This document shows positions 52,346 through 59,763 of a DNA stretch of 64,000 nt, piece after piece (position 1 is the stretch's first letter; the number at the start of each line of letters is the position of its first letter). Source of the DNA: Mesobacillus subterraneus (GTDB lineage: Bacteria; Bacillota; Bacilli; Bacillales; Cytobacillaceae); NCBI RefSeq assembly GCF_023715485.1, contig NZ_JAMBOF010000004.1, positions 274,614 through 338,613 on the forward strand, given 5' to 3'. The position numbers and the translations under genes were made by a program. The notes beneath the pieces were generated by a model that saw nothing but the letters and a program-made list of their open reading frames with translations, was not told where the DNA came from and searched no databases.

Positions 52346-53332
52346 TTATACCCCGACGATGGAATCATTTAGGACTCTGGATATCCTTAACCCTCGATTC
52401 AGCCTCAAATCGATCAGTGAATCCCCGGTATTGATCAGTGCTCTTAATGGCTCATACGGATCGACCATCAGGATTGTCCCTTCTTCGCCGCTGCTCAGAA
52501 GTACCCTGCGGCCTACCAGGCTGTCCATAATCCGAAATAGGAAAACTAGCATGATTTGCGGATCAAACTTGCCAAATACATCATTTTGCATCTGAGAAAT
52601 GACAATATGGAAAGGCTCTGCCTGATGGTATACTCTTGACGACGACATTGCATGATAGACGTCAGCAATTGCAACGATCTTTGCCAGTTTGTCTATCTTT
52701 TCACTGCGTAAACTGAAAGGATAACCCCCGCCGTCTTCACGTTCATGATGCTGAAGGGCAATCAATGCCACTCTCTCACTAATTTCCGGAATATCCTGAA
52801 GCAGCCTGTAGCCATAGACTGTGTGGCGCTTCATCTCCCTGTATTCTTCCTGTGTCAGCCTGCCCGGTTTATTAAGGATATCTGCCGGCACACGCGCTTT
52901 CCCAATGTCATGCAAGGTTGCGCCAATAGACAGGTCTAGCAGCTCCTCCTGGCTCAAATTCAGCCACTTGCCGATCAATGTTGCAATTATCCCGACACAG
53001 ACAGTATGTCTGTATGTATATTCATCTTTAGACTTCAACTCATAGAATAAGTGATAAATATGCGGAATCTCGGCAGCCTGCCTGATTACCGGCATAATCT
53101 CATTTTTGATTTCCTCTACAGGTACAACACCTGTTTTGGCAACGATGTCAAAGATTTCTTCAATTTGCCTCGAAGCGTCATCAATCTTCTTAGAAATCTC
53201 TTCAAGCTTGTTATTTACTGCAATCTGGGGTGTATGGTCCCGAATGGTATTCCCATTCCTGATTGAATCTAATAAATTTTCTATTTCGATATCAGTTAAG
53301 GACGTTAACGCTGATGGAGTGGTCTTCTTCAT
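52346..53332 (-). CDS. HD-GYP domain phosphodiesterase-like protein
   Basis: A 328-residue cytosolic protein with a helical N-terminal 90 residues and an HD-GYP domain. Metal residues: His109 (YRHTVCVGI), His141-Asp142 (LHDIGKARVPADIL), HTVYGYRLL, and the HHEREDGGGYP signature; the GYP loop is intact. HD-GYP domains hydrolyse cyclic dinucleotides such as c-di-GMP. The C-terminal 70 residues (SLVGRRVLLSSGEEGTILMV) look like a small beta-barrel add-on. No GGDEF domain is present. Substrate unproven. Confidence 0.87.
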   Translation of the reverse strand: MKKTTPSALTSLTDIEIENLLDSIRNGNTIRDHTPQIAVNNKLEEISKKIDDASRQIEEIFDIVAKTGVVPVEEIKNEIMPVIRQAAEIPHIYHLFYELKSKDEYTYRHTVCVGIIATLIGKWLNLSQEELLDLSIGATLHDIGKARVPADILNKPGRLTQEEYREMKRHTVYGYRLLQDIPEISERVALIALQHHEREDGGGYPFSLRSEKIDKLAKIVAIADVYHAMSSSRVYHQAEPFHIVISQMQNDVFGKFDPQIMLVFLFRIMDSLVGRRVLLSSGEEGTILMVDPYEPLRALINTGDSLIDLRLNRGLRISRVLNDSIVGV

Positions 53333-53629
53333 AAATACCCTCCTCTGAGCTTTTTTATTAAGAAACTATTATAGCGAAGATTATTTGTATTACAGATGGA
53401 TATTTAGTTTCAAGCAGTAATAGATTTCTTAAATGTTTACTGAACATAGCAAGTTATAATCATCGTAAAAATTCATAAAAGTTTTTTGTGTAGAAACAAT
53501 AATATGAAATAGACTATTAAAGAAATAATAACAAATTTTTCCGTAAATAGAAACTTAGACGAGATATTATTTGTTTATTTTAAATTAACTTAATTTTTTG
53601 ATTATTTATTTAGAATACGCTTACATTTC

Positions 53630-53659
53630 TTGACTGAATATTGCCCAATATTGTATATT
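53630..53659 (+). promoter_or_regulatory. Candidate sigmaA promoter of cspD
   Basis: TTGACT (53630-53635) and TATATT (53654-53659) are separated by 18 bases. Transcription would start near 53666, giving a leader of about 110 bases before cspD, the kind of long leader seen on cold-shock genes. The rest of the 53333-53774 gap is AT-rich and has no other gene. Confidence 0.5.
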
Positions 53660-53774
53660 TAATACATCATTTAATAAATATTTGCCATGTCAAAGTGCAG
53701 GTGTTTCCATTAGATGATAATATTCAACTTTGGCACAGTAATGTGTCTCGAAAGACATGGGAGGAAAGTTTAAC

Positions 53775-53975
53775 ATGCAAAATGGTAAAGTAAAATGGTT
53801 CAATAATGAAAAAGGTTTCGGTTTCATCGAAGTAGAAGGCGGGGACGACGTATTCGTTCACTTCTCAGCAATCCAGGGTGATGGCTATAAGTCTTTAGAA
53901 GAAGGCCAGGAAGTTTCTTTCGAAATCGTCGAAGGAAACCGTGGACCACAAGCTGCAAACGTAGTGAAACTATAA
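53775..53975 (+). CDS. cspD: Cold-shock protein CspD
   Basis: A 66-residue cold-shock domain protein. RNP1 KGFGFIEV and RNP2 VFVHFSAI are intact. It binds single-stranded RNA and DNA and acts as an RNA chaperone. The start is ATG 53775 (MQNGKVKWF), since GGGAGGAAAG lies just before it and is itself preceded by an in-frame ATG that would code through the ribosome binding site. A strong terminator follows. The position next to ypeQ/ypeP is as in B. subtilis. Confidence 0.95.
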   Translation: MQNGKVKWFNNEKGFGFIEVEGGDDVFVHFSAIQGDGYKSLEEGQEVSFEIVEGNRGPQAANVVKL

Positions 53976-53982
53976 ATAAAAA

Positions 53983-54018
53983 AATTGAAGGCTGGCGCTT
54001 GCGCCAGCCTTTTTCATT
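53983..54018 (+). terminator. Rho-independent terminator of cspD
   Basis: AAGGCTGGCGC pairs with GCGCCAGCCTT around TT, followed by TTTC. Confidence 0.85.
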
Positions 54019-54032
54019 GCATATTAAATACA

Positions 54033-54209
54033 TTATTTCAGTTTGCTTCCGCATGACTTTATTTGGTTTCCGACCGTACATTCCGTGATGCAGAATCTGT
54101 GAGCAAATCTTTTTCCATTCTCAAGCTGGTGGTGCTTCTTCAGGAAGCAGCCATTGCAATACGTACTGAGCAATGTTTCTACCTCTGCAAGGATTTCCTT
54201 CCGTGTCAA
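54033..54209 (-). CDS. ypeQ: Small zinc-finger protein YpeQ
   Basis: A 58-residue protein with a TTG start at 54209 and a TAA at 54033. It contains YCNGCFL, then HRFCITECTVG and a final Cys, a C2HC-I-x2-C-type zinc site like that of the YpeQ family of B. subtilis (about 60 residues). It begins 24 bases after the stop of ypeP, behind GCGGGAAGAG, and so forms a ypeP-ypeQ unit. There is no ATG in the frame, so it is easily missed. Function unknown. Confidence 0.75.
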   Translation of the reverse strand: MTRKEILAEVETLLSTYCNGCFLKKHHQLENGKRFAHRFCITECTVGNQIKSCGSKLK

Positions 54210-54233
54210 TCTCTTCCCGCCTTTCCCATTGGC

Positions 54234-54890
54234 TTATAATATTTGCATTTTACTGTTGATCATTTTTCCCTGCAGGGCCTGCGTAGCCAATTTATCCGCC
54301 TCTTTATTTTCTTTCCTGCCAACGGGATGATATTTAGGGTGTAAGCCGAGCTCCTTAATCTTATTCTCAATCCGATCGAGCCAGCGGTTCAGAGTCTCCT
54401 CATAACAAGGCCATTCTCCTTCAAGCTGCTTTAATACTACCTGGGAATCTCCCGTGAATTCACAAGACATATTTCGGACGCCCATATCCTCGAGAATCGT
54501 CAAAGCAAAATAAAGTGCGGCGTATTCCGCTTCATTGTTTGTTTCAAGCTCATCAAAAACTTCATTTGCACGGAGCCTGTATTTTTTCTTCCCTTGCTTG
54601 AAATAGATAATCGCACCAAGTCCTGCTTTATTGGAGTCCCTGTCAAAACCTCCATCGAAATAAACAGTCAGGTCATGGGGTTCCTCTTCTACTTCTGCAA
54701 GCAGCTTACGCATTTCTTTAATACTCCATGAAGTCCCAATTTCATCTATGAAAAAAATTCCGCCGGCCTTACCCGATTTCTCCAAATCCTCAGCAGCTTG
54801 CAGAGCGAGTTCACCATCCAGGAAATCGGAGCTGAACAGGATCGTTTCGATTCCTTTAGATTTAAATTCCCATTCTAATTTATATTTCAT
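54234..54890 (-). CDS. ypeP: RNase H-like protein YpeP
   Basis: A 218-residue protein with an N-terminal extension (1-72) that reads like a small alpha/beta module, followed by a type I RNase H fold. The four acidic residues are present: YFDGGFDRD, NNEAEYAAL, TGDSQVV and NKEADKLATQ. It would cleave RNA in RNA-DNA hybrids or act as a paralogous nuclease; activity of B. subtilis YpeP is doubtful. It is transcribed with ypeQ and lies opposite to the second RNase H-like gene. Confidence 0.85.
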   Translation of the reverse strand: MKYKLEWEFKSKGIETILFSSDFLDGELALQAAEDLEKSGKAGGIFFIDEIGTSWSIKEMRKLLAEVEEEPHDLTVYFDGGFDRDSNKAGLGAIIYFKQGKKKYRLRANEVFDELETNNEAEYAALYFALTILEDMGVRNMSCEFTGDSQVVLKQLEGEWPCYEETLNRWLDRIENKIKELGLHPKYHPVGRKENKEADKLATQALQGKMINSKMQIL

Positions 54891-55091
54891 GTTTTCAACC
54901 CCAATCTCATCAGGATTTAAGTCCTCCCTGGCATTTTTGTTATATTTTTAGTTATCTTACCCATTTTTTATGCCAGTTACAATGAAAACGTACCATGAAT
55001 ACTTTGAGGATCATCTGCATTTTTTTATATGATAATAATGCTATTATGATACACTATCTATTATGTGTATAAACAACAAGGGGGGATCTTT

Positions 55092-55499
55092 TTGATCGAA
55101 GTATACATTGACGGCGCAAGTGCCGGCAATCCAGGTCCCAGCGGAGCAGGCATTTTCATAAAAAGTTCAGGAGAGGTTTTCAGGTATTCAATTCCTCTTG
55201 GCGTCATGTCTAACCACGAAGCTGAATATTATGCCTTTATAAAAGCTTTGGAAATTTGCCAGGAAAAAGGCTTCAATGTCGTATCATTCAGGACCGATTC
55301 TCAGCTCGTAAATGCAGCTGTCGAAAAAGAATTTGTTAAGAATAAACTATATGCTCCTCTTCTGGCACAAGCTTTGGAGCTTGCCGGACAATTTGACCTG
55401 TTCTTCATGAAATGGATTCCATCAGGAGAGAACAAAACAGCAGATGAACTGGCCAGAAAGGCAGTCAGAGACAACAGTATGAAAGGAACAGAAGAATGA
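55092..55499 (+). CDS. ypdQ: RNase HI-like protein YpdQ
   Basis: A 135-residue RNase H fold protein. The DEDD set is complete: YIDGASAGNPG, NHEAEYYAF, RTDSQLV and NKTADELAR. The start is TTG 55092, because AAGGGGGGATCT lies 5-6 bases upstream; the frame is open to an ATG nine codons earlier that would include the ribosome binding site. It overlaps the transporter gene by 4 bases. It lacks the basic protrusion of E. coli RNase HI, as expected for YpdQ. Confidence 0.85.
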   Translation: MIEVYIDGASAGNPGPSGAGIFIKSSGEVFRYSIPLGVMSNHEAEYYAFIKALEICQEKGFNVVSFRTDSQLVNAAVEKEFVKNKLYAPLLAQALELAGQFDLFFMKWIPSGENKTADELARKAVRDNSMKGTEE

Positions 55500-56437
55500 T
55501 TAAAGCATCCATCTTCGCAGATTTAAGTTTATTATTTGTTGCTCTCATCTGGGGAGCGACCTTCGTGCTCGTCCAAAGTGCCATTTCATTTCTTGAGCCA
55601 TTTTCCTTCAACGCAGTCCGTTTTACTGCAGCTGCCGTCCTTCTCGGCCTTTGGCTTATAGTGTTCGAGAAGGACCAGCTAAAGAAACTAGATAAAAAAT
55701 TGATGTTATCAGGTATGATGCTCGGCTTCTGGCTGTTTATCGGCTATGCTTTCCAGACACTTGGCCTCTTGTATACCACCTCGTCTAAAGCGGGTTTCAT
55801 CACCGGGCTTAGCGTTGTGCTTGTCCCTTTGCTGATGATCGGGATTTTAAAGCAGCGGCCTGGCGTCAATTCGATTACCGGAGTCGCTGCTGCTACTTTA
55901 GGGTTGTATCTTTTGACAATGTCGGATGTATCAAGCCTAAATATCGGAGATGGATTCGTACTTATCTGTGCCGCGGGATTCGCACTCCATATAGTGTTTA
56001 CTGGAAAATTCAGCAGCAGCTACCCTACACTCCTATTGACGACAGTGCAAATTTCTACTGTTGCGGTTTTATCAGCCATATTTTCCGTGATTTTCGAAGA
56101 TTGGAAAAGGGTGTTCAATCCGGAGGTCATTTATTCAGCTAATGTCCTTGTGGCTTTATTGATAACCTCCATACTGGCTACTGCACTGGCGTTTTTTATC
56201 CAGACAAATTTCCAGAAGCACACAACAGCGACCCGTGTCGCCCTTATTTTTGCTATGGAGCCCGTATTTGCTGCGATTACTGCTTATTTCTGGGCAAGTG
56301 AAAGGCTGACATACATTGCTTTGGTTGGCTGTTCCTTGATATTCGCAGGTATGGTATTCGCCGAATTGCCATCAGGCAAGCTTGAACATTTGGTTAGAAA
56401 AAGAATCACAAAAAAAGAGGCTGACTCCAAAGCATGA
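55496..56437 (+). CDS. EamA/DMT-family permease
   Basis: A 313-residue membrane protein with ten predicted transmembrane helices in two EamA repeats (each starting near residues 8 and 150). The opening LLFVALIWGATFVLVQ and the second repeat ending in EPVFAAITAYFWASERLTY are typical. Drug/metabolite transporters export amino acids or small metabolites; the substrate is unknown. Coupled to ypdQ by a 4-base overlap. Confidence 0.88.
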   Translation: MIKASIFADLSLLFVALIWGATFVLVQSAISFLEPFSFNAVRFTAAAVLLGLWLIVFEKDQLKKLDKKLMLSGMMLGFWLFIGYAFQTLGLLYTTSSKAGFITGLSVVLVPLLMIGILKQRPGVNSITGVAAATLGLYLLTMSDVSSLNIGDGFVLICAAGFALHIVFTGKFSSSYPTLLLTTVQISTVAVLSAIFSVIFEDWKRVFNPEVIYSANVLVALLITSILATALAFFIQTNFQKHTTATRVALIFAMEPVFAAITAYFWASERLTYIALVGCSLIFAGMVFAELPSGKLEHLVRKRITKKEADSKA

Positions 56438-56458
56438 TTGCTAAGGAGCCAGCCCTTT
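56418..56458 (+). terminator. Rho-independent terminator of ypdQ-eamA
   Basis: GGCTGACTCC pairs with GGAGCCAGCC (one mismatch) around a 16-base loop and is followed by CTTTCTTAT. It overlaps the end of the transporter gene. Confidence 0.65.
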
Positions 56459-56459
56459 C

Positions 56460-56753
56460 TTATACTGCGAGCAGTTCAATTTCTTTTACGAATCGAAGTG
56501 CTGCTTTCCGGGACTCTATTTTATTAGAAGCGAACGTTTCCAGCAATGAAATATAAAAGCTTCCATCAAAATCCTTTTGAGCCTTAAGGGTGATTTCAAT
56601 TGCTGCATTTGTGACCTCATCCGTTGAATTCGTATATTGCTGCCCGAAATAAATAAAGCCCACCGCGTCCTCACGCAACTGAAACCCTTTGCTCTTTAAA
56701 TGAAGCAAATAATCTTCAACTGTCCGCACTGACTGAATCAATCCTCTCTTCAA
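56460..56753 (-). CDS. Small hypothetical protein
   Basis: A 97-residue helical protein (VEDYLLHLKSKGFQLREDAV...) that I do not recognise. The TTG at 56753 has only a weak AGAAGATGG upstream, so the start may be wrong; a later TTG follows an AGAGAGGA box. It is convergent with the transporter gene and lies 42 bases downstream of yuiD on the same strand. Confidence 0.55.
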   Translation of the reverse strand: MKRGLIQSVRTVEDYLLHLKSKGFQLREDAVGFIYFGQQYTNSTDEVTNAAIEITLKAQKDFDGSFYISLLETFASNKIESRKAALRFVKEIELLAV

Positions 56754-56795
56754 GCCATCTTCTAATAAAATCTTACCCTAAATTTCATGGTTTTT

Positions 56796-57257
56796 CTACC
56801 GTTTTTTTGAAAATTGGTAACCAGCAAATCCCATGAGCATGCCAAGCAGTGCGCCGCCAAGAACCTCTTTTGGCTGATGTCCAAGCATCTCCTTTAGTGG
56901 ATCAGGAGCTTTTTCTTCGAACTCGACTGGATCGTCTTCATTGATTTTGTCGATTAATTCATCAAGGTCATTCACTTTTAAGGTAAGCTCCCCTGTTTGC
57001 CTTCTGATGCCCTGGGCATCGTACATAACAATCATGCCGTATACAAGGGACAGGGCGAAATCCACTGTCCGCACGCCTTTTTGAAGGGCGATATAAGTAG
57101 TTAATGATGATACACCGGCTGAATGGGAACTTGGCATGCCGCCGGACGCAAAAAACAAATCAGGTTTCCATTCCTTTGTCTTTGCATAATGAACAGGTAT
57201 TTTTAAGGCTTGTGCAAGCCCGATACTTGATAGAGCAATAGCTACACCTTTATTCAT
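56796..57257 (-). CDS. yuiD: Divergent PAP2-family membrane protein YuiD
   Basis: A 153-residue membrane protein of the DUF212/acidPPc-like family. The conserved SGGMPSSHSAGVSSL block carries the phosphatase-type SxxH pattern. A hydrophilic acidic loop (about 95-125) separates the last two helices. It may be a phosphatidic acid or diphosphate phosphatase; no activity is assigned. The ATG lies behind GGAGGTGAC. Divergent from sspL. Confidence 0.83.
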   Translation of the reverse strand: MNKGVAIALSSIGLAQALKIPVHYAKTKEWKPDLFFASGGMPSSHSAGVSSLTTYIALQKGVRTVDFALSLVYGMIVMYDAQGIRRQTGELTLKVNDLDELIDKINEDDPVEFEEKAPDPLKEMLGHQPKEVLGGALLGMLMGFAGYQFSKKR

Positions 57258-57291
57258 CGTCAGTCACCTCCATCTTATTTTGAAGAAAAAT

Positions 57292-57321
57292 GAGTGCTTT
57301 TATTCTTGGCAGTTCATAATA
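57292..57321 (+). promoter_or_regulatory. Possible sigmaG promoter of sspL
   Basis: GAGTG (57292-57296) and CATAATA (57315-57321) are separated by 18 bases. The -10 fits the sigmaG consensus well and the -35 with one mismatch. It lies about 90 bases before sspL, a forespore gene. Confidence 0.4.
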
Positions 57322-57410
57322 AGAATTAAGCTGTATTAATTAGACAACCTATAAAGGTTAATTCACAATTCTAATGATTTTTAAACAAAAAAATTTCTGG
57401 AGGTGTTTTT

Positions 57411-57542
57411 ATGAGCAAAAAGGGAAACAGAGGAACAAAGGCTCCAGGAGTCAATCCGCAGGGCTACGGCCAGGATGCAGGGTTTTCTGAAGAGCCGAAA
57501 TCAAAGCTGGAGAATGCTGCCAAAAAAAAGAACACAAAGTAA
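57411..57542 (+). CDS. sspL: Small acid-soluble spore protein L
   Basis: A 43-residue basic protein starting MSKKGNRGTKAPGVNPQGYG and ending AAKKKNTK, matching the SspL family in length and sequence. SspL is made in the forespore and stored in the spore core. GGAGGTGTTTTT precedes the ATG. It sits where B. subtilis has sspL (between ypdQ and ypcP). Its presence shows the host is a spore former. Confidence 0.88.
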   Translation: MSKKGNRGTKAPGVNPQGYGQDAGFSEEPKSKLENAAKKKNTK

Positions 57543-57647
57543 ATCGGTCTGCTCACGATCAGTGATTGAATCATCCTTTTGGACAGCGTAATTGAGGCCG
57601 TCTTGTGAGGGTCCGAACATAAGATGGGATGAGAAAAATGAAGCAAA

Positions 57648-57682
57648 TAAAAAAACGGCTGTTTAAAATCCAGCCGTTTTCC
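57648..57682 (-). terminator. Rho-independent terminator of ypcP
   Basis: On the minus strand AAAACGGCTGG pairs with CAGCCGTTTT around ATTTTAAA, followed by TTTT. Confidence 0.8.
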
Positions 57683-57685
57683 ATC

Positions 57686-58579
57686 TTATGCATACATTGT
57701 TTCATTTTCGAACAAGCGGTGAAGGCCCTTGAGCTCCACTTCATTAAACTTGGAAAGAACCTTTTCTCGGTCAATCCTGAAGAAGGCTTCATCCATCCGG
57801 CATTCAACAGGTACGTCGCATTTTATTTCAGCCAGCTGCCTGCTTAAATGCAGCATTTCCAGGTCTGCTTCAATTTTCGCACGCTGCGATTTTGTCAGTT
57901 GATGCAAATTCGCTATAACACCTTCGACATTTCCATGATCCTGAAGCAATTTTACTGCGGTCTTTTCACCAATTCCGCGAACTCCAGGATAGTTATCGCT
58001 AGGGTCACCCATGAAAGCCTTCAAATCGATCATTTGCTCTGGCCAGATCCCTTTTTCCGCGTAAAGCGTCTCGCGATTGTGAACAACATAGTTTCCATAG
58101 CCTTTTTGCAGCAGGATAACCGAAACACGGTCATCAATCAGCTGGAGAATATCCTTATCACCTGTCAGAATCGAAACTGATTCGACTTCTTTCGCCGTCC
58201 TGGCGATTGTACCGATACAGTCATCCGCTTCATATCCTGGCAGCCCGATATTAGGGACATCAAACGCCTCTACAACTTCCTTTACAAGGTCAAACTGCGG
58301 CAATAACTCGATTGGGGCTTCCGGCCGGTTCGCTTTGTAAGATTCGAACATTTCCGTGCGGAACGTCTTGCTTCCCATGTCCCAGCATACTGCTGCGTGT
58401 GTCGGTCTGAATTGAGACATCGCTGTCGCAAAGTGCTTCACGAAACCATGGATTGCGTTTGTAGGAACACCTTTAGAATTTATCATAAATTGTCCGGAAA
58501 CGGCTGTGGCAAAAAATGCTCTGAATAATAGTGCCATTCCGTCTACGAGCATAAGTGAAGTTTTATTATTAGTTTCCAA
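57686..58579 (-). CDS. ypcP: 5'-3' exonuclease YpcP (PolA-like, stand-alone)
   Basis: A 297-residue FEN/5' nuclease domain protein without polymerase. Acidic metal-site blocks: MLVDGMALLFRAFFA, YEADDCIG, ILTGDKDILQLI and GDPSDNYPGVRGIGEKTA (helix-hairpin-helix). It removes RNA primers or flaps as a stand-alone relative of the PolA N-domain. The start is TTG 58579, because GGAGG lies 8 bases upstream; the frame is open 26 codons further without a good site. Confidence 0.92.
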   Translation of the reverse strand: METNNKTSLMLVDGMALLFRAFFATAVSGQFMINSKGVPTNAIHGFVKHFATAMSQFRPTHAAVCWDMGSKTFRTEMFESYKANRPEAPIELLPQFDLVKEVVEAFDVPNIGLPGYEADDCIGTIARTAKEVESVSILTGDKDILQLIDDRVSVILLQKGYGNYVVHNRETLYAEKGIWPEQMIDLKAFMGDPSDNYPGVRGIGEKTAVKLLQDHGNVEGVIANLHQLTKSQRAKIEADLEMLHLSRQLAEIKCDVPVECRMDEAFFRIDREKVLSKFNEVELKGLHRLFENETMYA

Positions 58580-58702
58580 GCTGAAACCTCCATCTATGAT
58601 TAATTTTCCGAATCGGCCTTCCGGTGCCATAAACCGGCAGACTCTCATGTGGCTCAACTTTTCTATTATAACATAAAACTTCCGCTATTTTTTTCAAAAC
58701 CC

Positions 58703-59548
58703 TCAGCTCCCTGCATTTCCCTTCCCTACTGGGTTATCTTCATATGAAACCCAATCGCTGTAGCTTCCAGCATAAAGCCTGACATTCTTGAAACCTGCTT
58801 CTTTTAAAGCAATGAAATTTGGCGTCGCAGTTACACCTGATCCGCAATATACGATGACTGGCTGCTCTTTATCAAGACCAGCAAATCTTTCTTCCTGTTG
58901 TAGTTTTGATTTCAAATATCCATTTTCCAAACCTTCCATCCACGGCTTGTTAATGGCCGTCGGTATATGGCCAGCGATTCTGTCAATCGGTTCCTCTATG
59001 CCCAGGAAGCGCTTATTTTCCCGTGAATCTATAAGGATTGCAGATTTACTCCCATTGAGGGCGAGATCTTTCACTTCTTCATATGAAGCAAGCATTTCCT
59101 TATTTTTCGAGATGATGAATTCAGAACGTGAGTATTTTGGAATCTGGTCATTAACTGGATTTCCAGCCTTCGTCCATGCTTCAAAACCACCGTTCAGAAT
59201 ATATACCTTATCGTGGCCAAGATACTTCAACAGCCACCAGAATCTTGATGCAAATGCACTTTCCTTCGCATCGTATGCCACGAGAGTCGTATCATTATTA
59301 ATCCCTGACTCTTCCAGCCTGGCTTTCAATTGGCTGAAATTTGGCAGAGGATGCCTGCCCCCATGTGTTCCAACGGTTCCCGAAAGGTCTTTTTCAAGGT
59401 CAAAATATACAGCGCCAGTTATATGGCTATGTTCATACTGAACCCTGCCTGCATCAGGATTGCCAAGCTGGAATCTGCAGTCTATGACTCTTACATCGCT
59501 GTCTTCGAGATGCTCTTTTAACCAGTCTGAATCTACATAGTATTGCAT
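58703..59548 (-). CDS. Thiosulfate / 3-mercaptopyruvate sulfurtransferase
   Basis: A 281-residue tandem rhodanese. The first domain (about 1-130) is inactive; the second carries the active Cys in VYCGSGVTATPN. The CGSGVTA loop is the form found in 3-mercaptopyruvate sulfurtransferases. It moves sulfane sulfur from mercaptopyruvate or thiosulfate to acceptors. ATG 59548 is favoured over GTG three codons upstream, because GGGGAG would touch the GTG. It overlaps nothing and follows the small Cys-rich gene. Confidence 0.9.
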   Translation of the reverse strand: MQYYVDSDWLKEHLEDSDVRVIDCRFQLGNPDAGRVQYEHSHITGAVYFDLEKDLSGTVGTHGGRHPLPNFSQLKARLEESGINNDTTLVAYDAKESAFASRFWWLLKYLGHDKVYILNGGFEAWTKAGNPVNDQIPKYSRSEFIISKNKEMLASYEEVKDLALNGSKSAILIDSRENKRFLGIEEPIDRIAGHIPTAINKPWMEGLENGYLKSKLQQEERFAGLDKEQPVIVYCGSGVTATPNFIALKEAGFKNVRLYAGSYSDWVSYEDNPVGKGNAGS

Positions 59549-59553
59549 GGAAA

Positions 59554-59757
59554 TCACTCCCCTGTTTTCGGGTTATTTTTCGCCATTAATCTTTTAACGT
59601 TTTCTTTTGGATCCCAGCAGTCGAATCGATAAGTGGTTTTTGTTTCAAATCCAAGCCTGCCGCAAAAATACTTCATTCGCCCTTCAGCCTTTTCCGTCCG
59701 AAAATTAATGCAGGTAGCACACGCATGGAATCGGTCATTGTTCATCCTACAATACAA
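59554..59757 (-). CDS. Small Cys-rich protein, probable zinc ribbon
   Basis: A 67-residue basic protein with two Cys pairs (CATCINF, then YFCGRLGFETKTTYRFDCW), a zinc-ribbon-like layout. I do not recognise a named family. The first codon is TTG 59757; an ATG four codons in (59745) is the alternative. It lies between dynA (6 bases from its stop) and the sulfurtransferase (5 bases), so the three are probably cotranscribed. Confidence 0.65.
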   Translation of the reverse strand: MYCRMNNDRFHACATCINFRTEKAEGRMKYFCGRLGFETKTTYRFDCWDPKENVKRLMAKNNPKTGE

Positions 59758-59763
59758 CCCTCA

